The notes beneath the pieces were generated by a model. That model was not told where the DNA came from and ran no database searches. It saw only the letters and a list, made by a program, of their open reading frames with translations. Made by a program: the position numbers and the translations under genes. Below, piece after piece: positions 54,289-62,862 of a DNA stretch of 64,000 bases; the stretch's first letter is position 1; every line of letters begins with the position of its first letter. The stretch spans positions 2,170,001-2,234,000 of the forward strand of contig CP024846.1 of assembly GCA_004564215.1 (NCBI GenBank), given 5' to 3'. The stretch comes from Beijerinckiaceae bacterium. Its GTDB lineage: Bacteria > Pseudomonadota > Alphaproteobacteria > Rhizobiales > Beijerinckiaceae.

Positions 54289-55350
54289 ATGAAAAAAAAA
54301 CGTTTGCTGAAACTTGGTCCACCCGCCGCCATTGCGATTGGCGCGGGAGTTGCTGCCGCCGTCTTATTTAGTTTAGCCGGTCAGGCGACTTTTTTCGCGT
54401 GGGTGCTCGCCACGCTAGCCCCGCTTCCCATTATGATCGCCATGCTTGGCTTTGGAGGGTTTGTCGGGGCCGGAGCGGCTGCGTCGGCTGCGCTGGTCGT
54501 CTCTGCGATCGCCTATGCGCACCAGCGCAGCGTGAATGTCGATGAGGCGGCGCTGCAAGGGCTGGTCTTCGCGTTCGATTTGGGCTTGCCCGCCTTGTGG
54601 CTCAGTTTTCTCGCGGTTTTGAGCCGAAGCAAGGGAGCGACCAATTGGGTCGTGACGACCCGGGTCGGCAGTTTTTTTGCGCGCGAATATTGCCCTCTCG
54701 AGCGAATCCTCTCTTACGCCGTCTCGATCTGCGCGACGATCGGGGTTGCCCTTGCAATTTATGTGTCCTCCCTCTATGGCGGGTTCGACATCGCGCTGGA
54801 GCGATTGGTCGGCAATGTGGCCCCCTTCGTCGAAGGCCTGGTGGGCCCGAACACACAATTACCAAAAGGCGTCAATGCGCAGGTGTTGGCGCGCTTCATG
54901 GTTTTGGCCGCAGCGCCGGCCGTGGCGGCTTCCAGCCTTCTCATGCTGATGTTGAATCTTTGGCTGGCGGGACGCGTGGTCCAGCTCTCGGGCTTGCTGC
55001 CGCGTCCGTGGCCCGACATTCCGCGCGAATTGGCCATGCCGCGAATCTATCTGCTGGTCTTCGGCGCCGCCGCCCTGGCCGGACCTTACCTCGGCAAGCT
55101 TCCCGGCCTCATCATTGGGGTTGTCGGGGTTACCGTCGGTGTGGCCTTCGCCTTGGAAGGGCTCGCTGTGGCGCACTACCTGACGCGTGGGCTCAGTTTC
55201 CGCATTCTGTTGCTGCTTGCAATCTATCTTGGCCTTGCAGTCCCCGTGACGTGGCTTGTCTTTGCATTCGGCTTGATCGCGCTCGGCATCCTCGAGGCAG
55301 CTTTCTCCTTGCGCGACCGCAAGGACAAGGCGGCGTCATTCAAAACCTAA
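54289..55350 (+). CDS. DUF2232 membrane protein
   Basis: A 353-residue polytopic membrane protein with about eight hydrophobic helices (for example AIAIGAGVAAAVLFSLAGQ and MIAMLGFGGFVGAGAA). DUF2232-type proteins are typically encoded between rpsR and rplI in alphaproteobacteria, as here. The function is unknown. ATG 54289, beginning MKKKRLLK, is preferred, with AGG just upstream; the frame is open to 54217. Confidence 0.85.
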   Translation: MKKKRLLKLGPPAAIAIGAGVAAAVLFSLAGQATFFAWVLATLAPLPIMIAMLGFGGFVGAGAAASAALVVSAIAYAHQRSVNVDEAALQGLVFAFDLGLPALWLSFLAVLSRSKGATNWVVTTRVGSFFAREYCPLERILSYAVSICATIGVALAIYVSSLYGGFDIALERLVGNVAPFVEGLVGPNTQLPKGVNAQVLARFMVLAAAPAVAASSLLMLMLNLWLAGRVVQLSGLLPRPWPDIPRELAMPRIYLLVFGAAALAGPYLGKLPGLIIGVVGVTVGVAFALEGLAVAHYLTRGLSFRILLLLAIYLGLAVPVTWLVFAFGLIALGILEAAFSLRDRKDKAASFKT

Positions 55351-55371
55351 TGCAACTTAAAGGACCATATT

Positions 55372-55941
55372 ATGGAAGTGATCTTGCTCGAACGCGTCGC
55401 CAAACTGGGTCAGATGGGCGACACCGTGCGCGTGAAGGACGGATACGCGCGCAATTTCCTGCTGCCCGGCGGCAAAGCCTTGCGTGCCACGGAGGCCAAT
55501 AAATTCCGCTTCGAAAGTCAGCGGGCGCAACTCGAAACCCGCAATCTCGAATCAAAGAATGAAGCTGCCGCCATCGCCGAAAAACTGAATGGCCAAGCCT
55601 TCATCATCATTCGCCAAGCCGGCGAGACGGGCCATCTTTACGGCTCGGTTTCCCCGCGCGACGTTGCCGACGCGATCACGGCGGGCGGCTTCAGCGTGAA
55701 CCGCACCCAAATCGTTTTGAAAACGCCGATCAAGTCGCTTGGATTGCATGAGGTCCCGGTGCATTTGCACCCCGAAGTCGAGGCGACGATCAGCGTCAAC
55801 GTCGCGCGCTCTGCCGCCGAAGCCGAACGCCAGGCCAAAGGCGAAGCGATCCATATGGAAGAAGAGACCACGATGGATGAGCTGGGACTGGAAGTCGGCG
55901 CCGCGCTGGCTGAAGCGGGCGGTAGTCTCGGCGAGCAATAA
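55372..55941 (+). CDS. rplI: 50S ribosomal protein L9
   Basis: The 189-residue product starts [19 protein letters not shown], with [20 protein letters not shown], the L9 signature. The long connecting helix and C-terminal domain ([16 protein letters not shown]) follow, and an acidic tail extends it somewhat. AAGGA precedes the ATG. It is the last gene of the S6-S18-DUF2232-L9 operon. Confidence 0.97.
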   Translation: MEVILLERVAKLGQMGDTVRVKDGYARNFLLPGGKALRATEANKFRFESQRAQLETRNLESKNEAAAIAEKLNGQAFIIIRQAGETGHLYGSVSPRDVADAITAGGFSVNRTQIVLKTPIKSLGLHEVPVHLHPEVEATISVNVARSAAEAERQAKGEAIHMEEETTMDELGLEVGAALAEAGGSLGEQ

Positions 55942-55948
55942 AGTCCGA

Positions 55949-56035
55949 CCCAAAGGCCGGCCGATCGGTTGCCGGGCCTTGGGCCATCTGAGCTCGCTGA
56001 TGATCGGTTGAGAACAGCCAGTTAAAACTGGTTGT
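55949..56035. terminator. Two hairpins between convergent rplI and porin genes
   Basis: A GC-rich bulged hairpin (55949-55983, arms CCCAAAGGCCGGC and GCCGGGCCTTGGG) follows rplI by 8 bp. A second, 10-bp stem (ACAGCCAGTT / AACTGGTTGT, 56014-56035, 2-nt centre) abuts the porin stop codon. Together they probably terminate both genes. Confidence 0.6.
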
Positions 56036-57798
56036 CAGAAAGCGCGCTGGACCCGGACGCGGCCTTCGTATTGGCTTTGGTTTGGCCTGAAGGCCGGCAA
56101 GCCCGTGGCAGTGAGCAGCGCATCCGGAGCGAGACCGACCGGCCGCGTCTGATTCAGATGCACATACATGAATTCAGCGCCGATATCGAAGCCCTTGAGC
56201 GGCGTCCAGATGAGATTGGTGCCGACCCGCGCTTCCTTGATGTTGGAGATGCCGACGCCGCCGCCGAAGCCGGAGAGGGCATTCGCCGGATAATGGACCT
56301 CCATATAGGAGCCATAGATTCCGGAGCTGAGGGTCGGGATCCAGTAATGCTTGTAGGCGCCGGTGATGTCCCAGCCCCATTGTTGTTCGCAGGAGCCGCT
56401 GCCGGTGAAGACGCAATCCGAATTGGGCTGGCTGTTCCAGCCGGTGCTGTAATCCGATGCCGTGAAGCCGGAGCCGGCATAGCGGTTCTGGTTGACCGCG
56501 CCATAGTTGTAGCCGAGGTTGTTGCCGGCGATATAGCCGAAGGCGCCTTTTTCATACGCCGCCTGGAGCCAGAGCTTGTCGCCCGGCGAGAGAAAATCGG
56601 CGTTCAGCTGGACGCCGCCCTGGATCGCGAAGCCATAGGAATTACTGACCAAAGCCGGGAAGGCATAGGCGGGGGTGAGCCCGGCGCCGGTGGCCGGCGG
56701 GGTGCCGAGCGCGGTGGAGCCGAACAGGCTGGCCCGGACCTGATGCGCCGCGGCCGACAATTGCACCGCGCCCCAAGGCTGGTCGAGGCGGAGGTTGCCG
56801 ACGATTTCGGGGACCCGGGCGCCGGCGGGCTGGCCTTGGAACGAGGTTCCGGTGATGCCCCCGACATTGATCGGGATGGGCGCGCCGGCGGCGGTCGCCG
56901 TGGCGCTGGCGATGGTGCTGCCGATCGCGGCGCGGCGGGACGGCTGGTCTTCGAAGGAGATCGTCGACGAAAACCCACTGCCGAAGGTCGCGGTATAGGA
57001 GAACAGGGCGACGGTGGCGTTGGAGCCGCGCACATTCACCCAGTTATAGGCATCGGCGTAGAAATCGAACATCGATTGGGCGCGGCCCGCGGTCAACCCG
57101 GCGAATTGGATGAAGGCCTTGTTGATGATCGTCGTCTCGCGCTGCGAACTGGTGCCGGCGGTGGTGTTCCAGGTGTTGCCGAGCGACGCAAGGCTGCCGG
57201 TGGCGGAGTTGGCGCCGGAGCCGTAATAGGCATCGACCCGCGCGAAGGCCCGCAAGGTGCCCCAGGGGGAGGCCGTCCGGGAATCGAGTTCGACCCGGCC
57301 CAAGGCGTTGAAGCTCGCCGCATCGCGCGAGCGATTGTTGGAATATTGGGCGACGCCCGGAAGGAAGCCGGGGCCCGCAGCGACTCCAACCCCGGCAAGG
57401 CCGCCATGGAAGGCCGGAATACCATTGCCGTAGAAACCGGTGCCGCTGATGCTGTAGCTCGGATCGAAGGTGCGTCCTTCGGCCAACACCAGGCCGCCGA
57501 CCCGCAAGCAGGTCTCGGTGCCCGGGATATAGAAGAAGCCGGCGCCGTAAGCATCGCAGATGCGAACATATTCGATTGGCGCCGCGGCGCGCGCGGGAAG
57601 ATCGGCGGCCTTCGCCCCCGACACCCCTGCCACGCCCGCGGCTGAACCAAGAAGAACGGCTGTGAAAAAATTTGCAAAGCCCATTCGAAGCTTGCGGCGG
57701 CCCCTAAAGGTTTTGGCGGCAAGACCGCCCGTCCCCCGCTCAAGCGGAAATTGCCTTGTACGAGCGTCCTGTCTCATCAAATTCTGAAAACGTTTCAC
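56035..57798 (-). CDS. Porin (Rhizobiales Porin_2-type)
   Basis: An outer-membrane channel whose C-terminus ends in Phe (VRVQRAF), needed for BAM recognition. The conserved region after the signal sequence reads AADLPARAAAPIEYVRICDAYG and YIPGTETCLRVGG, which is diagnostic of alphaproteobacterial porins. Many Gly/Tyr/Asn-rich amphipathic strands follow. Start is uncertain: GTG 57798 has GGAG 10 nt upstream and lies about 18 nt after the predicted transcription start, giving 587 residues with an unusually long basic N-region. ATG 57684 gives a normal signal peptide (549 residues) but has no good ribosome site. Confidence 0.9.
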   Translation of the reverse strand: MKRFQNLMRQDARTRQFPLERGTGGLAAKTFRGRRKLRMGFANFFTAVLLGSAAGVAGVSGAKAADLPARAAAPIEYVRICDAYGAGFFYIPGTETCLRVGGLVLAEGRTFDPSYSISGTGFYGNGIPAFHGGLAGVGVAAGPGFLPGVAQYSNNRSRDAASFNALGRVELDSRTASPWGTLRAFARVDAYYGSGANSATGSLASLGNTWNTTAGTSSQRETTIINKAFIQFAGLTAGRAQSMFDFYADAYNWVNVRGSNATVALFSYTATFGSGFSSTISFEDQPSRRAAIGSTIASATATAAGAPIPINVGGITGTSFQGQPAGARVPEIVGNLRLDQPWGAVQLSAAAHQVRASLFGSTALGTPPATGAGLTPAYAFPALVSNSYGFAIQGGVQLNADFLSPGDKLWLQAAYEKGAFGYIAGNNLGYNYGAVNQNRYAGSGFTASDYSTGWNSQPNSDCVFTGSGSCEQQWGWDITGAYKHYWIPTLSSGIYGSYMEVHYPANALSGFGGGVGISNIKEARVGTNLIWTPLKGFDIGAEFMYVHLNQTRPVGLAPDALLTATGLPAFRPNQSQYEGRVRVQRAF

Positions 57799-57823
57799 TT
57801 TGATAGAACTCCGGACTTTTCTC

Positions 57824-57853
57824 AGTATATATCAAGGCACTGGCCTCAGCCAA
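57824..57853 (-). promoter_or_regulatory. Probable porin promoter
   Basis: On the minus strand TTGGCT (57848-57853) and TATACT (57824-57829) are 18 bp apart, a good sigma-70-type pair. Transcription would start near 57817. Confidence 0.55.
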
Positions 57854-58410
57854 TGGGCGCCCGATTCGAGGCAGTTCCTTTGGCCGCAAGGGCAGCTTAG
57901 CTACAATGCTGCCCAAGTAAAACGAAGTTTAGTGGAACGCATGCTTTCGCGGACGGGTGTGGCTTTAGAGCAACATTTTTAAAGCTGTGGAACGCGAAGT
58001 CGGCGGAGATATCCGAGAGAGATGAGGGGTAGCATCAGTGGGCAAGCTGGTCGGGATGCCGGTTAACGAAAAGCCAGATCAAACCGGTCACAAAGCCGCA
58101 TTTTTGCCATGATTGGACGGCCAAAGAAATAAGGAAAATATTGCGGTCAATAATGTGGCGTATAGCTTGCGCCATCACTTTAGCTATCGCTGGTAGCTGC
58201 TGCTATAAAGCATTTTTTGTTGAAAACTATATTAAGATAAACATTGGAATGCTATCACTATGCTCTGCGAGGCTGAGGTGGGATGAAGCAGGAGGGCGAG
58301 GCTTGCCCTCCTGCGTGCCTGTCGTGAAGGCCTTGCCAGGATGATGGGCCTCGGGCATATGTGCACGAGCATCCGGAACAGCATCCAAATGCGCCGATTT
58401 CCGTGTGTAA
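57854..58410. other. Gap between the porin promoter and tRNA-Ser, no gene recognised
   Basis: About 560 bp. The part at 58190-58260 is clearly AT-rich. A 67-codon frame at 58141-58344 starts with a hydrophobic stretch, but it has no ribosome site and its second half runs into an unrelated GC-rich sequence, so I do not call it. The last 30 bp probably hold the tRNA promoter. Confidence 0.4.
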
Positions 58411-58504
58411 GGAGACGTGGCCGAGCGGCTGAAGGCGGCGGTTTGCTAAACCGTTATAGGGTTGTAAAGCCCTATCGAGGGTTCGAATCCCTCCGTCTCC
58501 GCCA
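58411..58504 (+). tRNA. tRNA-Ser (anticodon GCU)
   Basis: The acceptor arms GGAGACG (58411) and CGTCTCC (58494-58500) pair perfectly. They are followed by discriminator G and an encoded CCA. The anticodon loop TTGCTAA lies within GCGGT/ACCGT and gives anticodon GCT, reading AGC/AGU serine codons. A long variable arm (TAGGG...CCCTA) and GGGTTCGAATCCC T-arm are as expected for a class II serine tRNA. Confidence 0.97.
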
Positions 58505-58612
58505 GCCGACGTATTTACGATCACAATCTGGGCTGGCGAGGGGTTGGCGCGACCGCTCCCCGAACCCGCGCGCGAGAGTTTGAAACTGAAAATCAGGCTG
58601 GGAGTAGGTTCG

Positions 58613-59134
58613 ATGCAGCAGGCTCGTCATTGTTTCGTTTGGCCCCTTCGACTGTTTCTCCGACTTCGGTCGGCCGCATGCGCGCTCGGGCTCTTGCTCG
58701 TGCTTGCCGTCGGGCCTTTCGCCCCGGCGCGGGCCGCGCCCGCAGACCCCTCCGGCCTCTGGTGGACCAAAAACAATGGCTCGATTATCAAGATTGTGCC
58801 CTGCGCCAAGCTTTTTTGCGGCACTTTGGTTTGGCTGAAGGAACCCAATAAGCCCGACGGGACACCCAAAACCGATATTGCGAATGAGGATGAGAGCAAA
58901 CGCGCTCGCCCGGTGATCGGCATTCAAATATTGATTGATCTGAAATCGGACGGAGACCATTGGCAGGGTCAAGCCTATAATCCCGAGGACGGCAAAACAT
59001 ATGATGTCGATTTTAAAGTCATGACAGGTGGCGATACTGCGGAAATCAGAGGCTGCGTTTTAAAAATCCTTTGCAAGACCGACACTTTTACCAAGGCTCA
59101 GGCGGTTCCAAAGCCATTGGCGGTTCAGCCGTGA
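58613..59134 (+). CDS. Secreted DUF2147 domain protein
   Basis: A 173-residue protein with a signal peptide (residues 1-41, ending ARA) and a DUF2147 domain: DPSGLWWTKNNGSIIKI, CAKLFCGTLVWLKEP, and WQGQAYNPEDGKTYDVDF. Two cysteine pairs suggest disulfides. The family is periplasmic and of unknown function. GGAG lies 8 bp before ATG 58613. Confidence 0.85.
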   Translation: MQQARHCFVWPLRLFLRLRSAACALGLLLVLAVGPFAPARAAPADPSGLWWTKNNGSIIKIVPCAKLFCGTLVWLKEPNKPDGTPKTDIANEDESKRARPVIGIQILIDLKSDGDHWQGQAYNPEDGKTYDVDFKVMTGGDTAEIRGCVLKILCKTDTFTKAQAVPKPLAVQP

Positions 59135-59260
59135 CGCTTGTTCGCAACATGGGCCTGCTGCCGGGCGCCCGGATATCGTGTTGCTTCTTGCTGGCGCCGA
59201 CCGCGGGAGAACACCGCGACTGCTGCGCCAAGGCGGCAGCAAGATAATTTGAGTGGGTCT

Positions 59261-59668
59261 ATGATTCAGGAAAGGGGCGGTTCAACCAGATGCGGAGGGT
59301 GGATCCTGGCGATGACGGGCGCCCTCGCATGCTTCGCTTTGAGCCCCCTTCAATCGCCGTTGGGTTCGGCGCAGGCGGAAGTCCAGCCAGCCAAGTCGAA
59401 GCCGTCCCTCACGGTCCCACTACCACCGACGCGGCCCGTTCAGCCCGCCGCGGTAAGTCCGGTGTTGGCACCATCCCTGCTGGCGCCACCGGCCGTCGCT
59501 CCGCCTCAACCGACTCCAACGGAAGGATTGCTGCAGCCGCGAAAGCTTCCGCCCGCATCGCGGGCTCGGATGCATGCATGCGGCCTGGAATGGCAAAACA
59601 TGAAGCGCGCCGGAACCGCCGTCGATAAGACCTGGCTGGATTTCGCGCTAGCTTGCCTGACGAGATAA
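59261..59668 (+). CDS. Secreted proline-rich protein with conserved Rhizobiales C-terminal motif
   Basis: A 135-residue protein: signal peptide (MTGALACFALSPLQSPLGSAQA, about residues 18-39), a Pro/Ala-rich linker (PLPPTRPVQPAAVSPVLAPS), and a C-terminal segment HACGLEWQNMKRAG then TWLDFALACLTR. That C-terminal pattern (C..EW...K..G..W..F...C) recurs in small secreted proteins of Rhizobiales. The function is unknown. A possible GGCAGC site precedes the ATG; start moderately certain. Confidence 0.6.
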   Translation: MIQERGGSTRCGGWILAMTGALACFALSPLQSPLGSAQAEVQPAKSKPSLTVPLPPTRPVQPAAVSPVLAPSLLAPPAVAPPQPTPTEGLLQPRKLPPASRARMHACGLEWQNMKRAGTAVDKTWLDFALACLTR

Positions 59669-59935
59669 AGCCCGGTCCGGGTGGTATCGGTGCGGCAAAC
59701 CACGCCGCCGCAAAGATCCTTGTCTTCGCGCCCGGTCCATGCGTGCCGACACGCCCTCGGCCAAAGCTCGTGGGACGCCCAAATCCAATCGACTTGCCGT
59801 CGCGGAAGTCTGGCCCGCGCGAAAACCGACATCAAAGGTCAGAGGGAAACAACCGGCGACGCGGAAAAACTCTCTCGCCCCATGCATTGCGTGCGAGAGT
59901 CGCGGCCGGCTGTCTCCATTCCAACTGTGCAGTCG

Positions 59936-60244
59936 TTAAACCGTCTCCGGCGAGCCCGAAGGCGGCGGCGGGGGTTTGCGGACGACTGGCCGGCGTGCTT
60001 TCTTAGCAGCGGCTTTCTTGGCCGGAGCCTTTTTGGCCGGAGACTTCTTGGTGGCCTTTTTGGCGACTGACTTTTTGGCGGCGTATTTCTTGGTAGCCGT
60101 CTTCTTCGTCGCCTTCTTTACGGCCTTCTTCACGGCCTTGCGCGCGGTCTTCTTAACGCTGCCCTTTTTGACGGCGCCCTTTTTCGCGGCCGACTTTTTC
60201 GCCGCGGATTTCTTCATTGGCTTTTTGGTGGTTGCCTTCACCAT
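59936..60244 (-). CDS. Histone H1-like Lys/Ala-rich protein
   Basis: A 102-residue, extremely basic protein composed almost wholly of AAKK/KKAVKKAT-like repeats, ending in RRPVVRKPPPPPSGSPETV. This is the composition of bacterial H1/Hc1-type nucleoid proteins, which bind DNA without a fixed fold. Starts at ATG 60244 with GAGGGAA upstream. The frame is open to 60370, but the upstream part is compositionally different. Confidence 0.8.
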   Translation of the reverse strand: MVKATTKKPMKKSAAKKSAAKKGAVKKGSVKKTARKAVKKAVKKATKKTATKKYAAKKSVAKKATKKSPAKKAPAKKAAAKKARRPVVRKPPPPPSGSPETV

Positions 60245-60888
60245 GTTCAAAGTTCCCTCTGCTGTTTTAGTCGACTGATTCAAAATGCCGACTAGAGGCT
60301 TACACAGCGTAGCGTTGTTCATCAGTCGTGCAAGAGGTGTTGCTTGGCAAGCAACGCAAATGGCCGCCAATAGAGCATCGGCAACGCATCCGAAAATGCT
60401 TTCACCTGCGCTCTTTCAGAACACTTCAAGCCTCTATTAGTGAGGCTTGATGATTGAGCGTGAGAGGCCGCGCAAGATGCTTGCAACGATATTCGCAATC
60501 AGCGTCGATCGCCGTTGAAACGAAGCGCGCCGACTCTCGTCAATCGTTTTCTTAGATTTAAAAACCGTTGATATTTAAAGGCTCTATTCTATTCGTCACG
60601 TGTCGGCGCATGTCGCGCGTCGATGTGATGCGCAACAACCATTGCAATGTCAGGGCCTTCACTCGCAGGGTTTTTTATCTGTCGAAAACAGCGCTTCCGA
60701 AGCGCTGTTTTGAGTCGCCGTTCAAGTTCGAGAAAGGAATCGCACGACACCTTTCCAAAGCGTCGAAGGCCGCAAAAAAAAATTTCGTGGGATGAAAAAA
60801 AAAGTGCTTCGCAATGGCACTGCCGTCGCTTCAATCGACGCAGACTGCGCGAATCACCCGAATCACTTGAGTGATTCGCGCGGCATTT
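60245..60888. other. Gap between the histone-like gene and gatB with three inverted repeats
   Basis: About 640 bp, AT-richer than average, no credible gene. It contains hairpins at 60426-60450 (TCAAGCCTC / GAGGCTTGA), 60685-60711 (13-bp perfect arms AAAACAGCGCTTC / GAAGCGCTGTTTT), and 60847-60881 (GCGCGAATCAC / GTGATTCGCGC). The last lies directly after the gatB stop codon and is probably its terminator. Confidence 0.55.
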
Positions 60889-62376
60889 TTAGATGCCGAG
60901 CTTCGCTTTCAGCAGCTCATTGACGGTTTGCGGATTGGCCTTGCCGCCGGTTTCTTTCATGACCTGACCAACAAACCAGCCGAGCATCGAAGGCTTGGCC
61001 TGTGCTTGCGCGACCTTGTCGGGATTGGCTGCGATGATCGCATCGACGGCGGCAGCGATGGCTCCCTGGTCTGTGACCTGCGTCATGCCGCGTGCGGCGA
61101 CGATGGCGCGCGGATCGCCATCCTTTTCGTCGGTGATGATGATCGCCAGCAAATCCTTGGCGATCTTCCCGGAGATTGTACCGTCGCCGATAAGGTCGAC
61201 AATCGAAGCGATCTGGCTTGGCCGGATATGTGTCTGCGGAATCGACAGCCCCTGGGAATTGGCAAACGCAGCGACGTCACCATTGATCCAATTGGCGACA
61301 AGCTTGGCGTCGCGCTTCTTGCCGTCGTACTTGGCCGCGGCTTCAAAATAATCGGCGGTGTCCTTGTCGGCGACGAGGACACCGGCATCATAGGGGGACA
61401 GGCCGTAGTCTTCGACGAAACGCGCCTTCTTGGCGTCGGGAAGTTCCGGCAGATAGCCGGCCAAAGCATCAACGAAGGCCTGGTCGAACTCGAGCGGCAG
61501 AAGATCCGGGTCGGGGAAATAACGGTAGTCGTGCGCCTCCTCCTTGGAGCGCATGGAGCGTGTCTCGCCGCGACCGGGATCAAACAGCCGGGTTTCCTGC
61601 TCGATCGCTCCACCATCCTCGATGATGCCGATCTGACGGCGGGCCTCGACTTCGATCGCCTGCCCAATGAAGCGGATCGAATTGACGTTTTTGATTTCGC
61701 ACCGCGTACCGAGTGGCTCGCCGGGGCGTCGGACCGACACATTAACGTCCGCGCGCAGGGATCCCTGCTCCATATTGCCGTCGCAGGTCCCCAGATAGCG
61801 CAAAATCGTGCGCAGCTTGGTGACGTAAGCGCGGGCTTCCTCTGCCGAACGCATGTCCGGCTTGGAGACGATTTCCATCAGCGCGACCCCGGACCGGTTG
61901 AGATCGACGAAAGAATCCGTCGCCGACTGGTCGTGCAGAGATTTGCCGGCATCCTGTTCGAGATGCAGCCGCTCGATCCCGACCTCGATTTGCTCCGTCG
62001 GCGAGACATCGACCGTGACGATGCCCTCGCCGACGATCGGGCTCTTATATTGTGAGATCTGATAGCCCTGAGGCAGATCGGGGTAGAAATAATTCTTGCG
62101 GTCGAAGACCGAGCGGAGGTTGATTTTCGCCTTAAGACCCAGCCCCGTGCGCACCGCCTGCGCGACGCACTCTTCGTTGATGACCGGAAGCATGCCGGGC
62201 ATGGCGGCGTCGACAAGCGAGACATTGGTGTTCGGTTCCTGGCCGAACTCGGTCGAGGCGCCGGAGAAAAGTTTCGAATGCGAGGTCACCTGGGCGTGGA
62301 TCTCCATCCCGATCACGACTTCAAAGTCGCCGGTCGCGCCCTTGATGAGTTTGGAGGGTTTTGCATATGTGTTCAT
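60889..62376 (-). CDS. gatB: Asp/Glu-tRNA amidotransferase subunit B
   Basis: GatB recognises mischarged Asp-tRNA-Asn or Glu-tRNA-Gln and activates it for amidation within GatCAB. The 495-residue product has [20 protein letters not shown], the signature [27 protein letters not shown], and [17 protein letters not shown]. The C-terminal YqeY-like helical domain contributes tRNA binding. gatA lies upstream on the same strand, separated by a broken endonuclease gene. Confidence 0.97.
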   Translation of the reverse strand: MNTYAKPSKLIKGATGDFEVVIGMEIHAQVTSHSKLFSGASTEFGQEPNTNVSLVDAAMPGMLPVINEECVAQAVRTGLGLKAKINLRSVFDRKNYFYPDLPQGYQISQYKSPIVGEGIVTVDVSPTEQIEVGIERLHLEQDAGKSLHDQSATDSFVDLNRSGVALMEIVSKPDMRSAEEARAYVTKLRTILRYLGTCDGNMEQGSLRADVNVSVRRPGEPLGTRCEIKNVNSIRFIGQAIEVEARRQIGIIEDGGAIEQETRLFDPGRGETRSMRSKEEAHDYRYFPDPDLLPLEFDQAFVDALAGYLPELPDAKKARFVEDYGLSPYDAGVLVADKDTADYFEAAAKYDGKKRDAKLVANWINGDVAAFANSQGLSIPQTHIRPSQIASIVDLIGDGTISGKIAKDLLAIIITDEKDGDPRAIVAARGMTQVTDQGAIAAAVDAIIAANPDKVAQAQAKPSMLGWFVGQVMKETGGKANPQTVNELLKAKLGI

Positions 62377-62394
62377 GATCGTCCTTCCCCACCC

Positions 62395-62419
62395 GTCAGC
62401 GAAGCCGGGCTTCGCTGAC
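62395..62419. repeat. Perfect 12-bp-arm palindrome upstream of gatB
   Basis: GTCAGCGAAGCC, one central base, then GGCTTCGCTGAC. Followed by a poly-C run and an AGGGGAGGG sequence. The GGGGAGGG/GCGAAGCC words recur in the hairpin at 62813-62833 and just beyond it, so the two look like related boundary repeats around the DUF559 remnant. Confidence 0.65.
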
Positions 62420-62430
62420 CCCCCCCCCTT

Positions 62431-62798
62431 TCAGGGGAGGGATTGTTCGACCCCGCGCCGCGCCTGGGCCTCGTGATAGATCGTTTCAACGACACCATTC
62501 AGATTTTCATTCACTTCATTATTCCAGAACGCGGAGCACTTTGAAGCCGGCAGCTGCTAGTTTCGCATCCCGTTCCGTATCCCGATGAAGATGGCCGTCC
62601 TCGCCATGCTGAGCGCCATCTATTTCGATAACCAGCCACGACTTCAGACAGGCGAAGTCAACGATGAAGCCCTCGCGCGGCACTTGCCGACGAAAGTGCA
62701 GACCCTGATCCTAAAGCCCGCAGATGAACCCAAAGCTTTACCTCTTGCGGTGTCATCGTCTTGCGTAACCGCCGAGCAATCTCATTGGCCAGAACTCA
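62431..62798 (-). pseudogene. Frameshifted DUF559 (Vsr-like) endonuclease gene
   Basis: Translating the minus strand in three successive frames restores a DUF559-type protein. One frame gives ANEIARRLRKTMTPQEVKLW then VHLRAL. The next gives FRRQVPREGFIVDFACLKSW, VIEIDGAQHGEDGH and RDTERDAKLAAAGFKVLRVLE. The third gives FWNNEVNENLNGVVETI to a stop at 62431. Two frameshifts and no clear start make it a pseudogene, unless the shifts are sequencing errors. It lies between gatA and gatB, flanked by palindromic repeats. Confidence 0.75.
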
Positions 62799-62812
62799 TC
62801 CATATAGGCAAT

Positions 62813-62833
62813 CCCTCCCCGGTACGGGGAGGG
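62813..62833. repeat. Hairpin repeat between the DUF559 remnant and gatA
   Basis: A 9-bp stem CCCTCCCCG / CGGGGAGGG with a 3-nt loop, followed by GTGGCGGCGAAGCCGACGGG, which resembles the left repeat near 62395-62440. Confidence 0.55.
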
Positions 62834-62862
62834 TGGCGGCGAAGCCGACGGGTCGGGCGTGA

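Noticed and set aside
56032..57645. 537-codon plus-strand open frame
   Set aside because: Antisense to the porin; Gly/Ala/Arg/Asp-rich low-complexity translation without motifs.
58141..58344. 67-codon frame with hydrophobic start near tRNA-Ser
   Set aside because: No ribosome site; second half is unrelated GC-rich sequence; insufficient evidence of coding.
60871..62055. 394-codon plus-strand open frame
   Set aside because: Antisense to gatB.
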